Of a stretch of DNA of 39,176 nt, positions 1-10,072 are shown one piece after another. Below the pieces are notes generated by a model that was not told where the DNA came from, ran no database searches, and saw nothing but the letters and a program-made list of their open reading frames with translations. The number at the start of each line of letters is the position of its first letter. The first letter of the stretch is position 1. Position numbers and translations under genes: made by a program. This stretch comes from Actinomycetes bacterium (GTDB taxonomy: Bacteria > Actinomycetota > Actinomycetes > Mycobacteriales > Mycobacteriaceae): NCBI GenBank assembly GCA_021793835.1, contig JAJYRZ010000002.1, positions 1 through 39,176 of the forward strand, written 5' to 3'.

Positions 1-943
1 CCTTGATGAAGCCCTTCTCGAAGTCGGTGTGGATCACCCCGGCCGCCTTCGGCGCGGTGTCGCCGATGCGGATGGTCCAGGCGCGGGCCTCCTTCGGCCC
101 GGCCGTGAGGTAGGTCTGCAGGCCCAGGGTCTTAAAGCCGGCGCGGGCCAGCGCGTGCAGGCCCGGCTCGGACTGGCCCACCGACTCGAGCAGCTCGAGC
201 GCGTCGTCCTCGTCGAGTTCGAGCAGCTCGTACTCGACCTTGGCATCGAGGAACACCGCATCGGCCGGGGCCACCGCGGCGCGCAGCTCGGCCTTGCGGT
301 CCTCGTCGGTGAGCACCTCTTCGTCGGCGTTGAACACGTACAGGAACGGCTTGGCCGTCATCAGGTGCAGCTCGCGCAGCGCCTCCTGGTCGAGCTCGGC
401 GGCCGCCGAGAACAGGGTGCGCCCGTCCTCGAGCACCGTCATCGCCTTCTCCGCCGCGGCGACGGTGGCGGCGAGCTCCTTGTTCTTGCGCGCCTCCTTC
501 TCCAGTCGCGGCAGCGCCCGCTCCAGGGTCTGGACGTCGGCCAGGATCAGCTCGGTCTCGATGACCTCGATGTCGGCCAGCGGATCGACCTGACCGTCGA
601 CGTGGTGGACGTCGGAGTCGGCGAACACGCGCACGACCTGACAGATCGCGTCGGCCTCACGGATGTTGGCCAGGAACTGGTTGCCCATCCCCTCGCCCTC
701 GGAGGCGCCCTTGACGATGCCGGCGATGTCGACGAACGACACCACGGCGGGCAGGATCCGCTCGGAGCCGAAGATCTCGGCCAGCCGGGCCAGGCGCGGG
801 TCGGGCAGTTCGACCACACCGATGTTCGGCTCGATGGTCGCGAACGGGTAGTTCGCGGCCAGCACGTCGTTACGGGTCAGGGCATTGAACAGGGTCGACT
901 TGCCGACATTGGGCAGTCCCACGATTCCAAGGGTCAGGCTCAC
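1..943 (-). CDS. ychF: Redox-regulated ATPase/GTPase YchF, C-terminus cut by the window edge
   Basis: Minus strand from GTG at 943 reads VSLTLGIVGLPNVGKSTLFNALTRNDVLAANYPFATIEPNIGVVELPDP (P-loop, YchF N-terminus). Not in the ORF track because its stop lies outside the window. Confidence 0.95.
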   Translation of the reverse strand, partial: MSLTLGIVGLPNVGKSTLFNALTRNDVLAANYPFATIEPNIGVVELPDPRLARLAEIFGSERILPAVVSFVDIAGIVKGASEGEGMGNQFLANIREADAICQVVRVFADSDVHHVDGQVDPLADIEVIETELILADVQTLERALPRLEKEARKNKELAATVAAAEKAMTVLEDGRTLFSAAAELDQEALRELHLMTAKPFLYVFNADEEVLTDEDRKAELRAAVAPADAVFLDAKVEYELLELDEDDALELLESVGQSEPGLHALARAGFKTLGLQTYLTAGPKEARAWTIRIGDTAPKAAGVIHTDFEKGFIK

Positions 944-955
944 GAGTTCAGTAGT

Positions 956-3052
956 CTACGCGCCCGCCACCGAGGCGGGCTCCCCGCCGAGCAGGGCGCG
1001 CAGCCCGGCCACGTCCTCCGGTGCGCTGAGCACGGTCACGGTGTCGCCGGCGGCCATCACCAGTTCGTCGTCGGCAGGCAGCACCGCGGGCCCGCGCATC
1101 ACCGACAGCACCAGGGCCCCGGCGGGCAGATCCAGGGCGGTGGCCGCGGTGCCGATCGCCGCGGACCCGGCGCCGACGGTCATCTCGGTGAACTCGGCGC
1201 CCTCGGCGATGCGGCCGAAACGGCGGGCGTCCTCGTCGACCGCGCGGCGGTAGCCGCCGACGATGTCGGCGACGGTGACGATCCCGCACACCTTCCGCTC
1301 GTCGTCGACCACGGTCAGCCACCGGTGCCCGGCCGGCAGGGCCTGCACCGCGGTCTCCAGGGTCGCCGAATCGCGCACGCTGCCCGCGTCCCGACGCACG
1401 GCCGAGCGGATCGACTCCTCGCCCGGGTCGGCCTGCTCGGCCGCGGCGGTGTCGAGCACCCCGACCATCCGGCCGTCGGCGTCGATCACCGGCAGCCCGT
1501 CGATCGGTGCCGCGGCCAGCGCGGTGCGCGCCTGCGCCCAATGATCGGTCTCGCTCAGCGCGGTGACGCTCCGGCGCACTTCAAAGACCTGGATCCGGTC
1601 GAGCAGCGGCAGACCGTCGCTCACCCGGTTGGCGTATTCCGATTCGCGGCTGTCGAGCTGTTCGCTGTAGATGGTGTCGCCGGTCTGACGCACCAGCAGG
1701 TAGGCCAGTCCCACGGCGAGCATGCCCGGCACCATGATGTTGTAGCTGCCGGTCATCTCGGCGACCATCAGCATCACCGCCAGCGGCACGTGGGCGATCG
1801 AACCGAAGCAGGCCATCATCCCGACCACGGCGAAGGGGGCGGGCCCGTCGGGCAGCCAGGGCGCGTCGAGTTCGTGCAGCACCCGCCACACCGCGGCGCC
1901 GACGAAGGCGCCGATGACCACACCGGGGCCGAAGATGCCGCCGGATCCGCCGGTGCCGATCGACAGCGAGGTGGCCGCGATCTTGGCCAGCGGCAGCACG
2001 ATCACCAGCCACAGCGGCAGCATCAGCAGAGCTTCGGCCTCCAGCGCCTTCTGCGCCCAGCCGTAGCCGGTGCCGAGCACCTGCGGCATGGCCAGGCCCA
2101 TGAGCCCGACCAGCACCCCGCCCACGGTGGCCTTGGCGATCTTCGACCAGCGCCCCGCACCCGGGATGGCCGCGTTGAGCCGCACCGTGCCGTAGAAGCC
2201 GCGGCTGTAGGCGATGCCGATGACCCCGGCGATGATCCCGATCACCGCGAACCACAGCAGCTGCGCCGGATCGGTGAACCGGTAGGAGGTCGCCGCGTCG
2301 CCGAACAGCGGGGCGTAGCCCTCCACCGAACCGAAGACGGCGAAGGCGACGATCGAGGTGATGAACCCGGGGATCAGCACCCGGTTGTCGAAGTCCTCCT
2401 TGTAGGCGATCGAGGCGGCGAGCACCGCGCCGCCGAGCGGGGCGCCGAAGATCGCGCCGATGCCCGACCCGATGCCCACGCCCACCGCGATGCGCCCGTC
2501 TCCCGGGCGCAGATCGAACCAGCGGGCCAGCACCGACCCGAAACCGGCCGAGATCTGTGCGGTCGGCCCTTCCCGGCCGCCCGAGCCGCCCGAACCGATG
2601 GTCAGCGCGGAGGCGATCAGTTTGATCGCCACGGTCACCGGCCGGATACCGCGCGGGTTCTGGTGGATGGCTTTGATCGCGGCATCGGTGCCGTGCCCTT
2701 CGGCCTCGGGCGCGAAGGTGAACACCAGCAGCGCCGACAGCAGCGCTCCCCCGCCGACGGTCAGCGGGATCGCCCACGGCCGGGTGAAGGCGGAGAATCC
2801 GGTGCCGCTGCCGGAGTGCCCGCCGTCGCCGGCAGCGGTCGGCGGGGTGTAGCCGCCGATGTCGCGCAGCAACCAGCCGGTGGACGATTCGAGCAGCCAG
2901 TAGAACCCGATCGCACCCAGCCCGGCCACCACCCCGATCAGGGCACCGAGGAAGAGCCACTTCTTCAGATAATCGGTGCGGTGCAGCCACCGACCGGTCA
3001 CGGCACCGGCCGCCCGCACACCACGGACCAGTCCCGAAGAGTTTTCCGCCAT
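956..3052 (-). CDS. ClC-family chloride channel/antiporter with C-terminal CBS pair and RCK_C/TrkA-C-like domain
   Basis: 698 aa; GSGGSGGREGPTAQ selectivity/gating motif, multiple TM segments, CBS-like region, C-terminal GALVLSVMRG...GDTVTVLSAPEDV typical of TrkA_C. Confidence 0.92.
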   Translation of the reverse strand: MAENSSGLVRGVRAAGAVTGRWLHRTDYLKKWLFLGALIGVVAGLGAIGFYWLLESSTGWLLRDIGGYTPPTAAGDGGHSGSGTGFSAFTRPWAIPLTVGGGALLSALLVFTFAPEAEGHGTDAAIKAIHQNPRGIRPVTVAIKLIASALTIGSGGSGGREGPTAQISAGFGSVLARWFDLRPGDGRIAVGVGIGSGIGAIFGAPLGGAVLAASIAYKEDFDNRVLIPGFITSIVAFAVFGSVEGYAPLFGDAATSYRFTDPAQLLWFAVIGIIAGVIGIAYSRGFYGTVRLNAAIPGAGRWSKIAKATVGGVLVGLMGLAMPQVLGTGYGWAQKALEAEALLMLPLWLVIVLPLAKIAATSLSIGTGGSGGIFGPGVVIGAFVGAAVWRVLHELDAPWLPDGPAPFAVVGMMACFGSIAHVPLAVMLMVAEMTGSYNIMVPGMLAVGLAYLLVRQTGDTIYSEQLDSRESEYANRVSDGLPLLDRIQVFEVRRSVTALSETDHWAQARTALAAAPIDGLPVIDADGRMVGVLDTAAAEQADPGEESIRSAVRRDAGSVRDSATLETAVQALPAGHRWLTVVDDERKVCGIVTVADIVGGYRRAVDEDARRFGRIAEGAEFTEMTVGAGSAAIGTAATALDLPAGALVLSVMRGPAVLPADDELVMAAGDTVTVLSAPEDVAGLRALLGGEPASVAGA

Positions 3053-3212
3053 GTCCCGAATCCTAGAGCGCCCGTCTCATCCCGGGTGACGCTCAGACCG
3101 TTCGGCCCCACCCACCGGCTCACCCCCGTCCTGTCGTCGACACGATTTCGCACCGCCCGGGGGTGCGTCTTCCGCGCACCGGGCCCGACCGGGTGCGATC
3201 ATGGGGTCGGTC

Positions 3213-3232
3213 GGGGCCACCGCCGTGGCCCC
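3213..3232 (+). other. Perfect hairpin GGGGCCAC-CGCC-GTGGCCCC in the 5' region of the AI-2E transporter gene
   Basis: 8-bp perfect inverted repeat with 4-nt loop, 33 nt upstream of the ATG. Confidence 0.5.
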
Positions 3233-3265
3233 ACACGTGTCCGGGACCGATCCGCAGGAGGCTCG

Positions 3266-4612
3266 ATGTCCGATCCCGCCCCGCAGGCCCGCCGCCGCAT
3301 GCGTGGTCATGTCATCGGCCAGGGCGGTCGCTGGCTCGCCGAGTGGAGCCTGCGGCTGATCCTGATCGTCGGCGCACTGTGGATCATCGATCTGTTGGTC
3401 AGCCGGCTGTGGGTGATGGTGCTGCCGGTCCTGCTGTCCCTGCTGCTGGTCTCGGTGCTCTGGCCGGTCACCGATTGGCTGCGCCGCCATAAGGTGCCGC
3501 CGGCCGCCGCGTCCGGGTTGACCCTGCTGCTGCTGGCCGGTGTCGGCGCGGGCATGGTCACCATGGTCGCGACCTCGGTGATCGATCAGTCGGGCGAACT
3601 GGCCGACAAGGCCACCCAGGGGCTGCGGCAGGTGCAGGACTGGTTGACCGGTCCGCCGGTGAACCTGCAGCCCGATCAGATCAGCGGGGCCATCGATTCT
3701 CTGGTCGGGCGGGTGCAGTCCAGTGCCGACCGGCTGGCGGTCGGTGTGTTCAGCGGGGTCTCCACGGCCGCGTCGATGCTGTTCACCCTGATGCTCGTGG
3801 TGATGCTGTCGTTCCTGTTCCTCAAGGACGGGCCGAAGTTCCTGCCGTGGCTCAAGCGCACCTCCGGGTCGCCGGCCGCGGTGCACATCGGCGAGGTCTC
3901 GAGCCGGATGTGGAACACCCTCGGCGGGTTCATCCGCACGCAAGCGCTGGTGTCGTTCATCGACGCGTTCTTCATCGGCCTGGGTCTGGTGATCATGGGT
4001 GTGCCGCTCGCCCTGGCGCTGGCCCTGATCACCTTCTTCGCCGGGTTCATCCCGATCCTCGGTGCCTTCGTCGCCGGCGGGCTCGCGGTATTGGTCGCAC
4101 TGGTGGCCAACGGGCCGACCACGGCGCTGATCGTGTTCATCATCATCCTGGTGGTCCAGCAGCTCGAAGGGAACGTGCTCAGCCCGATCCTGCAGGGCAA
4201 GTCGATGGAGCTGCATCCGGCCGTGGTGCTGTTGGCGGTCGCCACCGGCGGCGGCCTGTGGGGCATCATGGGCGCCTTCCTCGCCGTTCCGGTCGCCGCG
4301 ATGTTCGCCGTGGTCCTGCGCTACCTCAACGAGCAGATATCACTGCGCGCCGAGGAGGCCTATCTCGACGAGCAGCTCGACGAGGAGGAACAGATAGCCG
4401 CCTCGATCGCCCGGTCCCGCACCGGCACCCGAGGGCTGGCCGATCGATTGACCTTCCGGCGCCGCGGTCAGGACGCCGAGAAGGCCGAAACCACCGACAG
4501 CGGCACCGCGCCGTATCGGCACGCCGATCCCGCACCGGAGTCCGATCCGGGTCCGGATGCCGCGCCGACCGATACGACTACCGAGGACGGACCGGAGCCG
4601 GGCGGCAGCTAG
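3266..4612 (+). CDS. AI-2E family transporter (PerM/YdiK-like membrane protein)
   Basis: MSDPAPQARRRMRGHVIGQGGRW...; multi-TM protein with AI-2E_transport-like core (FIPILGAFVAGGLAVLVAL; VVQQLEGNVLSPILQGKSMELHP); RBS aggag upstream. It is the true 3' part of the 29..4612 ORF. Confidence 0.9.
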   Translation: MSDPAPQARRRMRGHVIGQGGRWLAEWSLRLILIVGALWIIDLLVSRLWVMVLPVLLSLLLVSVLWPVTDWLRRHKVPPAAASGLTLLLLAGVGAGMVTMVATSVIDQSGELADKATQGLRQVQDWLTGPPVNLQPDQISGAIDSLVGRVQSSADRLAVGVFSGVSTAASMLFTLMLVVMLSFLFLKDGPKFLPWLKRTSGSPAAVHIGEVSSRMWNTLGGFIRTQALVSFIDAFFIGLGLVIMGVPLALALALITFFAGFIPILGAFVAGGLAVLVALVANGPTTALIVFIIILVVQQLEGNVLSPILQGKSMELHPAVVLLAVATGGGLWGIMGAFLAVPVAAMFAVVLRYLNEQISLRAEEAYLDEQLDEEEQIAASIARSRTGTRGLADRLTFRRRGQDAEKAETTDSGTAPYRHADPAPESDPGPDAAPTDTTTEDGPEPGGS

Positions 4613-4640
4613 TCCGCTGGGTGTCGGTGTACCCCGGTTC

Positions 4641-7640
4641 TCACGGCAGGGTCACCTGCACCTGAGATCCCGCCCCGGTCTTGTCGACGAACAGCCGGCT
4701 CGGGATCCGGTGGCGCATCTCGGCGACGTGGCTGACGATGCCCACCGCTCGCCCGCCGGCACGTAGTTCGTCGAGCACGCCCATCACCTGGTCGAGGGTC
4801 TCGGAGTCGAGCGTGCCGAATCCTTCGTCGATGAACAGGGTGTCGATCCGGATGCCGCCGGCCTCCGCCGAGACCACGTCGGCCAGCCCCAATGCCAGCG
4901 ACAGCGAGGCCATGAAGGTCTCCCCGCCCGAAAGGGTCTCGGTCGGTCGTACCCGTCCGGTGTCACCGTCGAGTACGTCCAGGGCCAGGCCGCCGCTGCG
5001 TTCGCCGCCGATCCGGCCGTCGGAGTGGATGAACTCGTACCGTCCGCCGGACATGATCCGCAGCCGCTGGGACGCTACCGCCACCACTTCCTCCAGCCGT
5101 GCCGCCAGCACGTAGCTGCGCAGCGATATCTGCCGCGCGTTGCCGCCGAGGCCGCGGACCACCTGGGTGAGCTCGTACAGTTCGCGATACCGCGCCAGCA
5201 CCGGTGCCAGGTCCGTCAGTTCGGCGGACAGTTCCGCTCTGCGCGCACTGACCCGTTCGAACCGATGCCGGGCCTCGTCGTAGGCGCGGCGACCGACGAC
5301 CAGGGCCTCTTCGGCCTCGGCGGCCGCCTGTTCCGTCCCGGCCGTGTCCACCGGTTCGTCGATGTCGCCGGCCGCCGTCACGGCGGGTTCGGCGAGCACC
5401 GCACGCGCGGCCGCCTCCACCCGTGCCGCCTCGGCGAGCTGTTCGTCGATCCGGCTGCGCCGGGTCGGGTCGCGACGTGCGGCCAGGGCCTGGGCCGCGG
5501 TGTCGAACCCGTTGTCCGCCAGGGCAGCGGCCAGACCGGTCTCGGCCTTGGTCGCCCGATCCCGCGCATCGGCCACCCGCGTGAGCTGCTCGAGCAGGGC
5601 CGTGACGGTGTCTCGCAGCCGCTCGACCCGCTGGGCGCGGGCGGCGACGGTGCCGTCCTCTCCGGCGGCGGCGGTGATGCGCTCGTCCAGGGTGCGGATC
5701 CGCGCATCGAGGTCGTCGATCCGTTTGGTCGCCGTCTCCCGTTCGGTGCGCAGCGATGTGCTGCGGGTCTGCGCAGAGGTCTGCGCGCCGATGAGGTCTT
5801 CGAGCTCCGCCTTGGCCTTCGGCAGTTCCTCGGCCGCAGACCGTGCCGCGGCCGCGGCCTCCTGGGCCTCGGTGTGCCGGCGGTCCGCTTCTGCGGCGTC
5901 GAGGCCGGCCGCCTTCTCGACCAGCAGCGCGACCTCGGTGCCCAGGTCGTGTGCTGCGGCACGCGCGACCTCGGCCTCTGCCGCGGCGGCGTCCAGAGCG
6001 TTCTGCGCCGCCGACTCGTCCTCTTCGGTGACGGGGCTGGCGGCGGTGCGGGCCGGCTGCGGGTGTTCGGTGGCGCCGCAGACCCCGCAGGGCTCGCCGG
6101 AGACCAGTTCGGCCGCCAGCTCCGCCGCCATTCCGGCCAGACGTCTCTCCCGTAGGTCCAGGCTGTGCGCCCGGGCGCTCAGGTGAGCCTGGGCCGCAGT
6201 TTCGGCGCGCTCCTTCGCCGCTGCCAGTCGCTGCTGTGCCGCCTCGACGGCGGTGGCGGCGTCGGCCACAGCCCGCGCTGCCGTCACCGCCTCGTCTGCG
6301 CCCGCGGCGGTGGCCGCGAGTCGGTCGAGCGGCTCCAGGCGGGCACGGGCGCTGTCGATCAGGGCGGGGGCGGCGGCGATCTTCTCGGTCAGTTCCGCCG
6401 ACTCCGCATCGGCGCGCGCCAGTGCCGCGGTCACCTCGTCACGTTCGGTCACCGCCTCGTCACGGGCACGCTCCTGCTCCGCGGCCGCCGCCAGGGCACG
6501 GGCTTCGGTGTGCCACCGATCGATCGCGTCGCGCAAGCGGTCGGCCGCTATCGCATCGTCTGCGTCACCGGTCCGCGCCTGCTGCACCACCGCGGCGCCT
6601 TCCGGGTCTGTGTCTGCGGCATCGATGTGCCCGCGCAGCCGTCGCAGCGCCTGCTCGACCGCGGTCACCGATTCGTCCCGGTGGGTGATCGCCCAGGCCA
6701 CCTTCTCCGCCCGGTCGGCATCCGCCGCCTCGGCGGTGAGCTGGGCACGCAGTTCGGCCTCGGCGGCGTGTGCGGCCAGACGATCACGGGCCTGCACCGC
6801 GCGGGCCCGGTCCTTGGCCAGTTCAGCGGCCCTTCGCGCCTCGGCGCGAGCCTGTTCGGCCCGACTGCGCAGCAGCTCGAACTCCGGATATCTGGCCTCG
6901 ACGGCCGCGTGACAGCGGTCGACCTGCAGGTCGGCCCATTCCTGTTCGTCGCCGTCGACATCGGGCTCGTAATCGCTGCATCCGGCGGCCTCGGCGACCG
7001 TGGCCACGGTGCCGAGCACCCTGTTGCGTGCCGTCGCGATCCGCGCCGACTCCGCCTTCTCCCGGTCGACGAACCACTGCTCGATCGAGGCGAACCGGGA
7101 GGTGTCGAACAGTCGCTCGAGGAGGATGCCGCGGTCTTTGGTGTTGGAGTTCAAGAACTTCGCGAACTGGCCCTGCGGCAGCATCACGACCTGTTCGAAC
7201 TGGCTGCTCTTCAGTCCCAGGAGCCGCACGACCGCCTCCCCGATGTCGGGCAGCCGGCTCAGGTTGTCCCCGCCCTGTGCGTCCAGCCATTCGAGCACAC
7301 CGCGAGGCTGCTGGGTGACGGTGCCGGTTCCGCGCTTGCGGGGTCGTTCGAACCCCGGGCTGCGGGTGATGCGCAGCGTCCGGCCGCCGATGGTCGCTTC
7401 CAGAACCACGGTCGGGGTGACCTGGGCGTCGGAGTGGTCGGACTTGAGCCGCTTGTGTCCGCGGCTGCCCGGCACCGTGCCGTAGAGCGCGAAGCTGACC
7501 GCGTCGAGAATGGTGGTCTTGCCCGACCCGGTCGGGCCGTGCAGCAGGAACAGGCCATCGGCCGACAGCGCATCGAAGTCGATGCGTTCGGTACCGCCGA
7601 ATGCCCCGAAGGCCGTGATCTCCAGTGAGTGCAGTCGCAT
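4641..7640 (-). CDS. sbcC: SMC-family exonuclease subunit SbcC
   Basis: MRLHSLEITAFGAFGGTERIDFDAL...LLHGPTGSGKTTILDAVSFALYG; zinc-hook CGVC; C-terminal LSGGETFMASLSLALGLADVV and FIDEGFGTLD. Confidence 0.93.
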   Translation of the reverse strand: MRLHSLEITAFGAFGGTERIDFDALSADGLFLLHGPTGSGKTTILDAVSFALYGTVPGSRGHKRLKSDHSDAQVTPTVVLEATIGGRTLRITRSPGFERPRKRGTGTVTQQPRGVLEWLDAQGGDNLSRLPDIGEAVVRLLGLKSSQFEQVVMLPQGQFAKFLNSNTKDRGILLERLFDTSRFASIEQWFVDREKAESARIATARNRVLGTVATVAEAAGCSDYEPDVDGDEQEWADLQVDRCHAAVEARYPEFELLRSRAEQARAEARRAAELAKDRARAVQARDRLAAHAAEAELRAQLTAEAADADRAEKVAWAITHRDESVTAVEQALRRLRGHIDAADTDPEGAAVVQQARTGDADDAIAADRLRDAIDRWHTEARALAAAAEQERARDEAVTERDEVTAALARADAESAELTEKIAAAPALIDSARARLEPLDRLAATAAGADEAVTAARAVADAATAVEAAQQRLAAAKERAETAAQAHLSARAHSLDLRERRLAGMAAELAAELVSGEPCGVCGATEHPQPARTAASPVTEEDESAAQNALDAAAAEAEVARAAAHDLGTEVALLVEKAAGLDAAEADRRHTEAQEAAAAARSAAEELPKAKAELEDLIGAQTSAQTRSTSLRTERETATKRIDDLDARIRTLDERITAAAGEDGTVAARAQRVERLRDTVTALLEQLTRVADARDRATKAETGLAAALADNGFDTAAQALAARRDPTRRSRIDEQLAEAARVEAAARAVLAEPAVTAAGDIDEPVDTAGTEQAAAEAEEALVVGRRAYDEARHRFERVSARRAELSAELTDLAPVLARYRELYELTQVVRGLGGNARQISLRSYVLAARLEEVVAVASQRLRIMSGGRYEFIHSDGRIGGERSGGLALDVLDGDTGRVRPTETLSGGETFMASLSLALGLADVVSAEAGGIRIDTLFIDEGFGTLDSETLDQVMGVLDELRAGGRAVGIVSHVAEMRHRIPSRLFVDKTGAGSQVQVTLP

Positions 7641-7643
7641 CGA

Positions 7644-8783
7644 TCAGCCCTCCACAACCCGTGCCGCGGACAGTGCGGCGGTGATCAGCTCGGCCTGTTC
7701 CTCGGTCGGGCCGCGATAGACGTCGTCGAGGAAGGAGGTGAATACCTCCCGGTCGTCCTTGCCGCGCACCCGCTCCCGGTAGTGCAGCGCGTCGTCGCCG
7801 CCGGGTCGCTGCCACTCCACGTGCACCGCATGCGGAAACCTGCTCTGCAGCCGGCTCATCGCATCGAGCGGACGCACCGTGTCGGTGAGCACGGCCGACA
7901 CGTAGTGATCCTCGGCCTCCTCCCACGCCGGGTCGGTCAGCAGCGTCTCCAGTTCCCCGGTCAGCCTGCTCAATCCGCGCACCTCGGGAAGGTCGACCCG
8001 GGCGACCGGGCCGAGCCCGTCGGCACCGAGCTCGACCAGCCACACCGCCTTGCGGTGGCTGCGCTCGCCGAACGAGTAGGGCAAAGGACTGCCCGAGTAG
8101 CGCACCTCGGCAGAGATCTCCTGCGGGGAGTGCAGGTGCCCGAGCGCCACATAGTCCACCCCGGAGAACTCCTCGGCCGAGACCGTCTCCACCCCGCCCA
8201 CCGAGATCGACCGCTCCGAACCAGTGGCCTCTCCCCCGACCACGAACGCGTGCGCGGCCACGACGGCGCGAGTGCCCGCCGGTGCCGTGGCCAGGTCTGC
8301 GCGCACCCGGGACATCGCCGCGCGGACCACATCGGTGTGGCTGCGCGCCTCGGGGATGCCCATGGCGCGGCGCACCACCTCCGGTTCCAGATAGGGGATG
8401 CCGTAGAACCGCACCTCGCCGTGCGCATCGGTGCGCACCAGCGGGTGGCCGATGCGGTGGATATCGGTGAACAGGTGCAGACCGCCCGCGGAGCTGAACT
8501 CGGCGCCCGCGCCCACCCGCGCCGGCGAATCGTGGTTGCCGGAGATCACCACCAGCTCGGCACCGGCCTGTCGGATCGCGACGAAGGCCTCGTTGCACAC
8601 CTGCACCGCATCGGCGCTCGGCATCGAGCGGTCGTAGAGGTCCCCGGCCATGACGACCACGTCGACCTTCTCCCGCTCGACGATCTGCGCGATGGCAGCC
8701 AACGCCGCCTCCTGGTCGGCGCGCAGGTCGACGCCGTGAAACGTCCGGCCGATATGCCAATCGGAGGTGTGCAGGATCTTCAT
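7644..8783 (-). CDS. sbcD: Exonuclease subunit SbcD (metallophosphoesterase)
   Basis: MKILHTSDWHIGRTFHGVDLRADQEAALAAI...VMAGDLYDR...ISGNHDSPAR; directly upstream of sbcC (3-nt gap). Confidence 0.93.
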   Translation of the reverse strand: MKILHTSDWHIGRTFHGVDLRADQEAALAAIAQIVEREKVDVVVMAGDLYDRSMPSADAVQVCNEAFVAIRQAGAELVVISGNHDSPARVGAGAEFSSAGGLHLFTDIHRIGHPLVRTDAHGEVRFYGIPYLEPEVVRRAMGIPEARSHTDVVRAAMSRVRADLATAPAGTRAVVAAHAFVVGGEATGSERSISVGGVETVSAEEFSGVDYVALGHLHSPQEISAEVRYSGSPLPYSFGERSHRKAVWLVELGADGLGPVARVDLPEVRGLSRLTGELETLLTDPAWEEAEDHYVSAVLTDTVRPLDAMSRLQSRFPHAVHVEWQRPGGDDALHYRERVRGKDDREVFTSFLDDVYRGPTEEQAELITAALSAARVVEG

Positions 8784-8790
8784 GCGACCG

Positions 8791-8796
8791 ACGGTA
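8791..8796 (-). promoter_or_regulatory. -10-like TACCGT, 7 nt before the sbcD ATG (leaderless-type promoter)
   Basis: Minus strand TACCGT-cggtcgc-ATG. Confidence 0.45.
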
Positions 8797-8869
8797 GACC
8801 ACTGCACCGACAGTCCCCGGACCGTGCAGCGACACCGGATTGTCGGTGCCGACGGGCATCATCGGGACC

Positions 8870-10072
8870 ATGACACCGACCGTCGCGCTGTCCCTGCTGG
8901 CCGCACTCGTCCTCGGTGGCGTGATCGGCTGGCTCGCCCACGCCGCCCGCTCCGGTGCCCGGTTGGCTCGCGCCGAGGCCGGGCTGGCCGCCCGCATCGA
9001 CGCCGAGGAACAGGAACGCCGGGTCACTGTGCATGCCGAAGACGAGTCGGCCCGGCGTCAGGCCGGGGCGGTCGGTGCGCAGGTGCAGCAGATCATCGCG
9101 CCGCTCCACGAGGTGGTGGGCACGCTCTCCGAGCGCCTGCACCACATCGAGACCGACCGCGCACGCGCCTTCGCCGGCCTGACCGAGCAGGTCGCCGGGA
9201 TGCATCGCACCTCGCGGGAACTCGCCGACCAGACCGGTCGGCTGGCCGGTGCCCTGCAGTCCCCGCAGGTGCGCGGCCGCTGGGGTGAGGTGCAGCTCGA
9301 GCGGGTCGTCGAGCTGGCGGGCATGGCCCGGCACTGTGACTTCGACACCCAGGTCAGCGCACCCGGCCCCGACGGGACCACGGTGCGTCCGGACATGATC
9401 ATCCGCCTGGCCGGCGGTCGCCAGATCGTCGTCGACGCCAAGGTGCCGCTGACCGCTTATCTCCAGGCCGTCGAGCAGACCCGGCCGCAGGACCGGGAGG
9501 CGGCGATGTTCCGGCATGCGGCCCAGGTACGTACACACGTCGATCAGCTCGCGGCGAAGTCGTACTGGCGGGCCTTCGACCCGACCCCGGAGTTCGTGGT
9601 GCTGTTCGTCCCCGGCGACTCGTTCCTCGATGCGGCGCTGACCACCGATCCGGCGCTGCTCGAATACGCCTTCCACCGCAACGTGGTCCTGACCACCCCC
9701 ACGACCCTGATCGCTCTGCTGCGCACCGTCGCCCTGACCTGGCGGCAGGAGGAGTTCGGACGTCAGGCCACCGAGGTCCACGCCCTGGGCCGCGAACTGT
9801 TGCACCGCATCGACGTATTCGCCCGGCACCTCGACCGGACCGGCACGCAGTTGGGCAAGGCCGTCGAATCGTTCAACGCCACGGCCGCCTCGATGCAGTC
9901 CCGGGTGATGGTCACCGCCCGGCGCCTGTCGGAACTGTCGGGCACCGACGAGCCCACCCCGATCCGGTCGGTCGACGACATGCCGCGACCGGTCGCCGGC
10001 GTCCCCGCGGCCCGCCACTCGGCGGTGTCGTCCACAGGATCGTCCCGAGATCCGGTTACCCTCGATGAGTGA
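8870..10072 (+). CDS. rmuC: DNA recombination protein RmuC
   Basis: Single N-terminal TM (MTPTVALSLLAALVLGGVIGWLAH), coiled coil, RmuC core RGRWGEVQLERVVELAGM...QIVVDAKVPLTAYLQAV. Confidence 0.92.
   Translation: MTPTVALSLLAALVLGGVIGWLAHAARSGARLARAEAGLAARIDAEEQERRVTVHAEDESARRQAGAVGAQVQQIIAPLHEVVGTLSERLHHIETDRARAFAGLTEQVAGMHRTSRELADQTGRLAGALQSPQVRGRWGEVQLERVVELAGMARHCDFDTQVSAPGPDGTTVRPDMIIRLAGGRQIVVDAKVPLTAYLQAVEQTRPQDREAAMFRHAAQVRTHVDQLAAKSYWRAFDPTPEFVVLFVPGDSFLDAALTTDPALLEYAFHRNVVLTTPTTLIALLRTVALTWRQEEFGRQATEVHALGRELLHRIDVFARHLDRTGTQLGKAVESFNATAASMQSRVMVTARRLSELSGTDEPTPIRSVDDMPRPVAGVPAARHSAVSSTGSSRDPVTLDE

Noticed and set aside
29-3265. N-terminal ~1080 aa of the 1527-aa plus-strand ORF 29..4612
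   Set aside because: Antisense to ychF and the ClC gene, with His/Gly/Arg/Asp-rich shadow composition typical of high-GC antisense frames. Only the portion from ATG 3266 is a recognisable protein.
6823-9027. 734-aa minus-strand ORF over sbcD and the start of sbcC, and the 487-aa plus-strand ORF 6165..7628
   Set aside because: Alternative frames of real sbcC/sbcD genes; Arg/Gly-rich, no recognisable domain.
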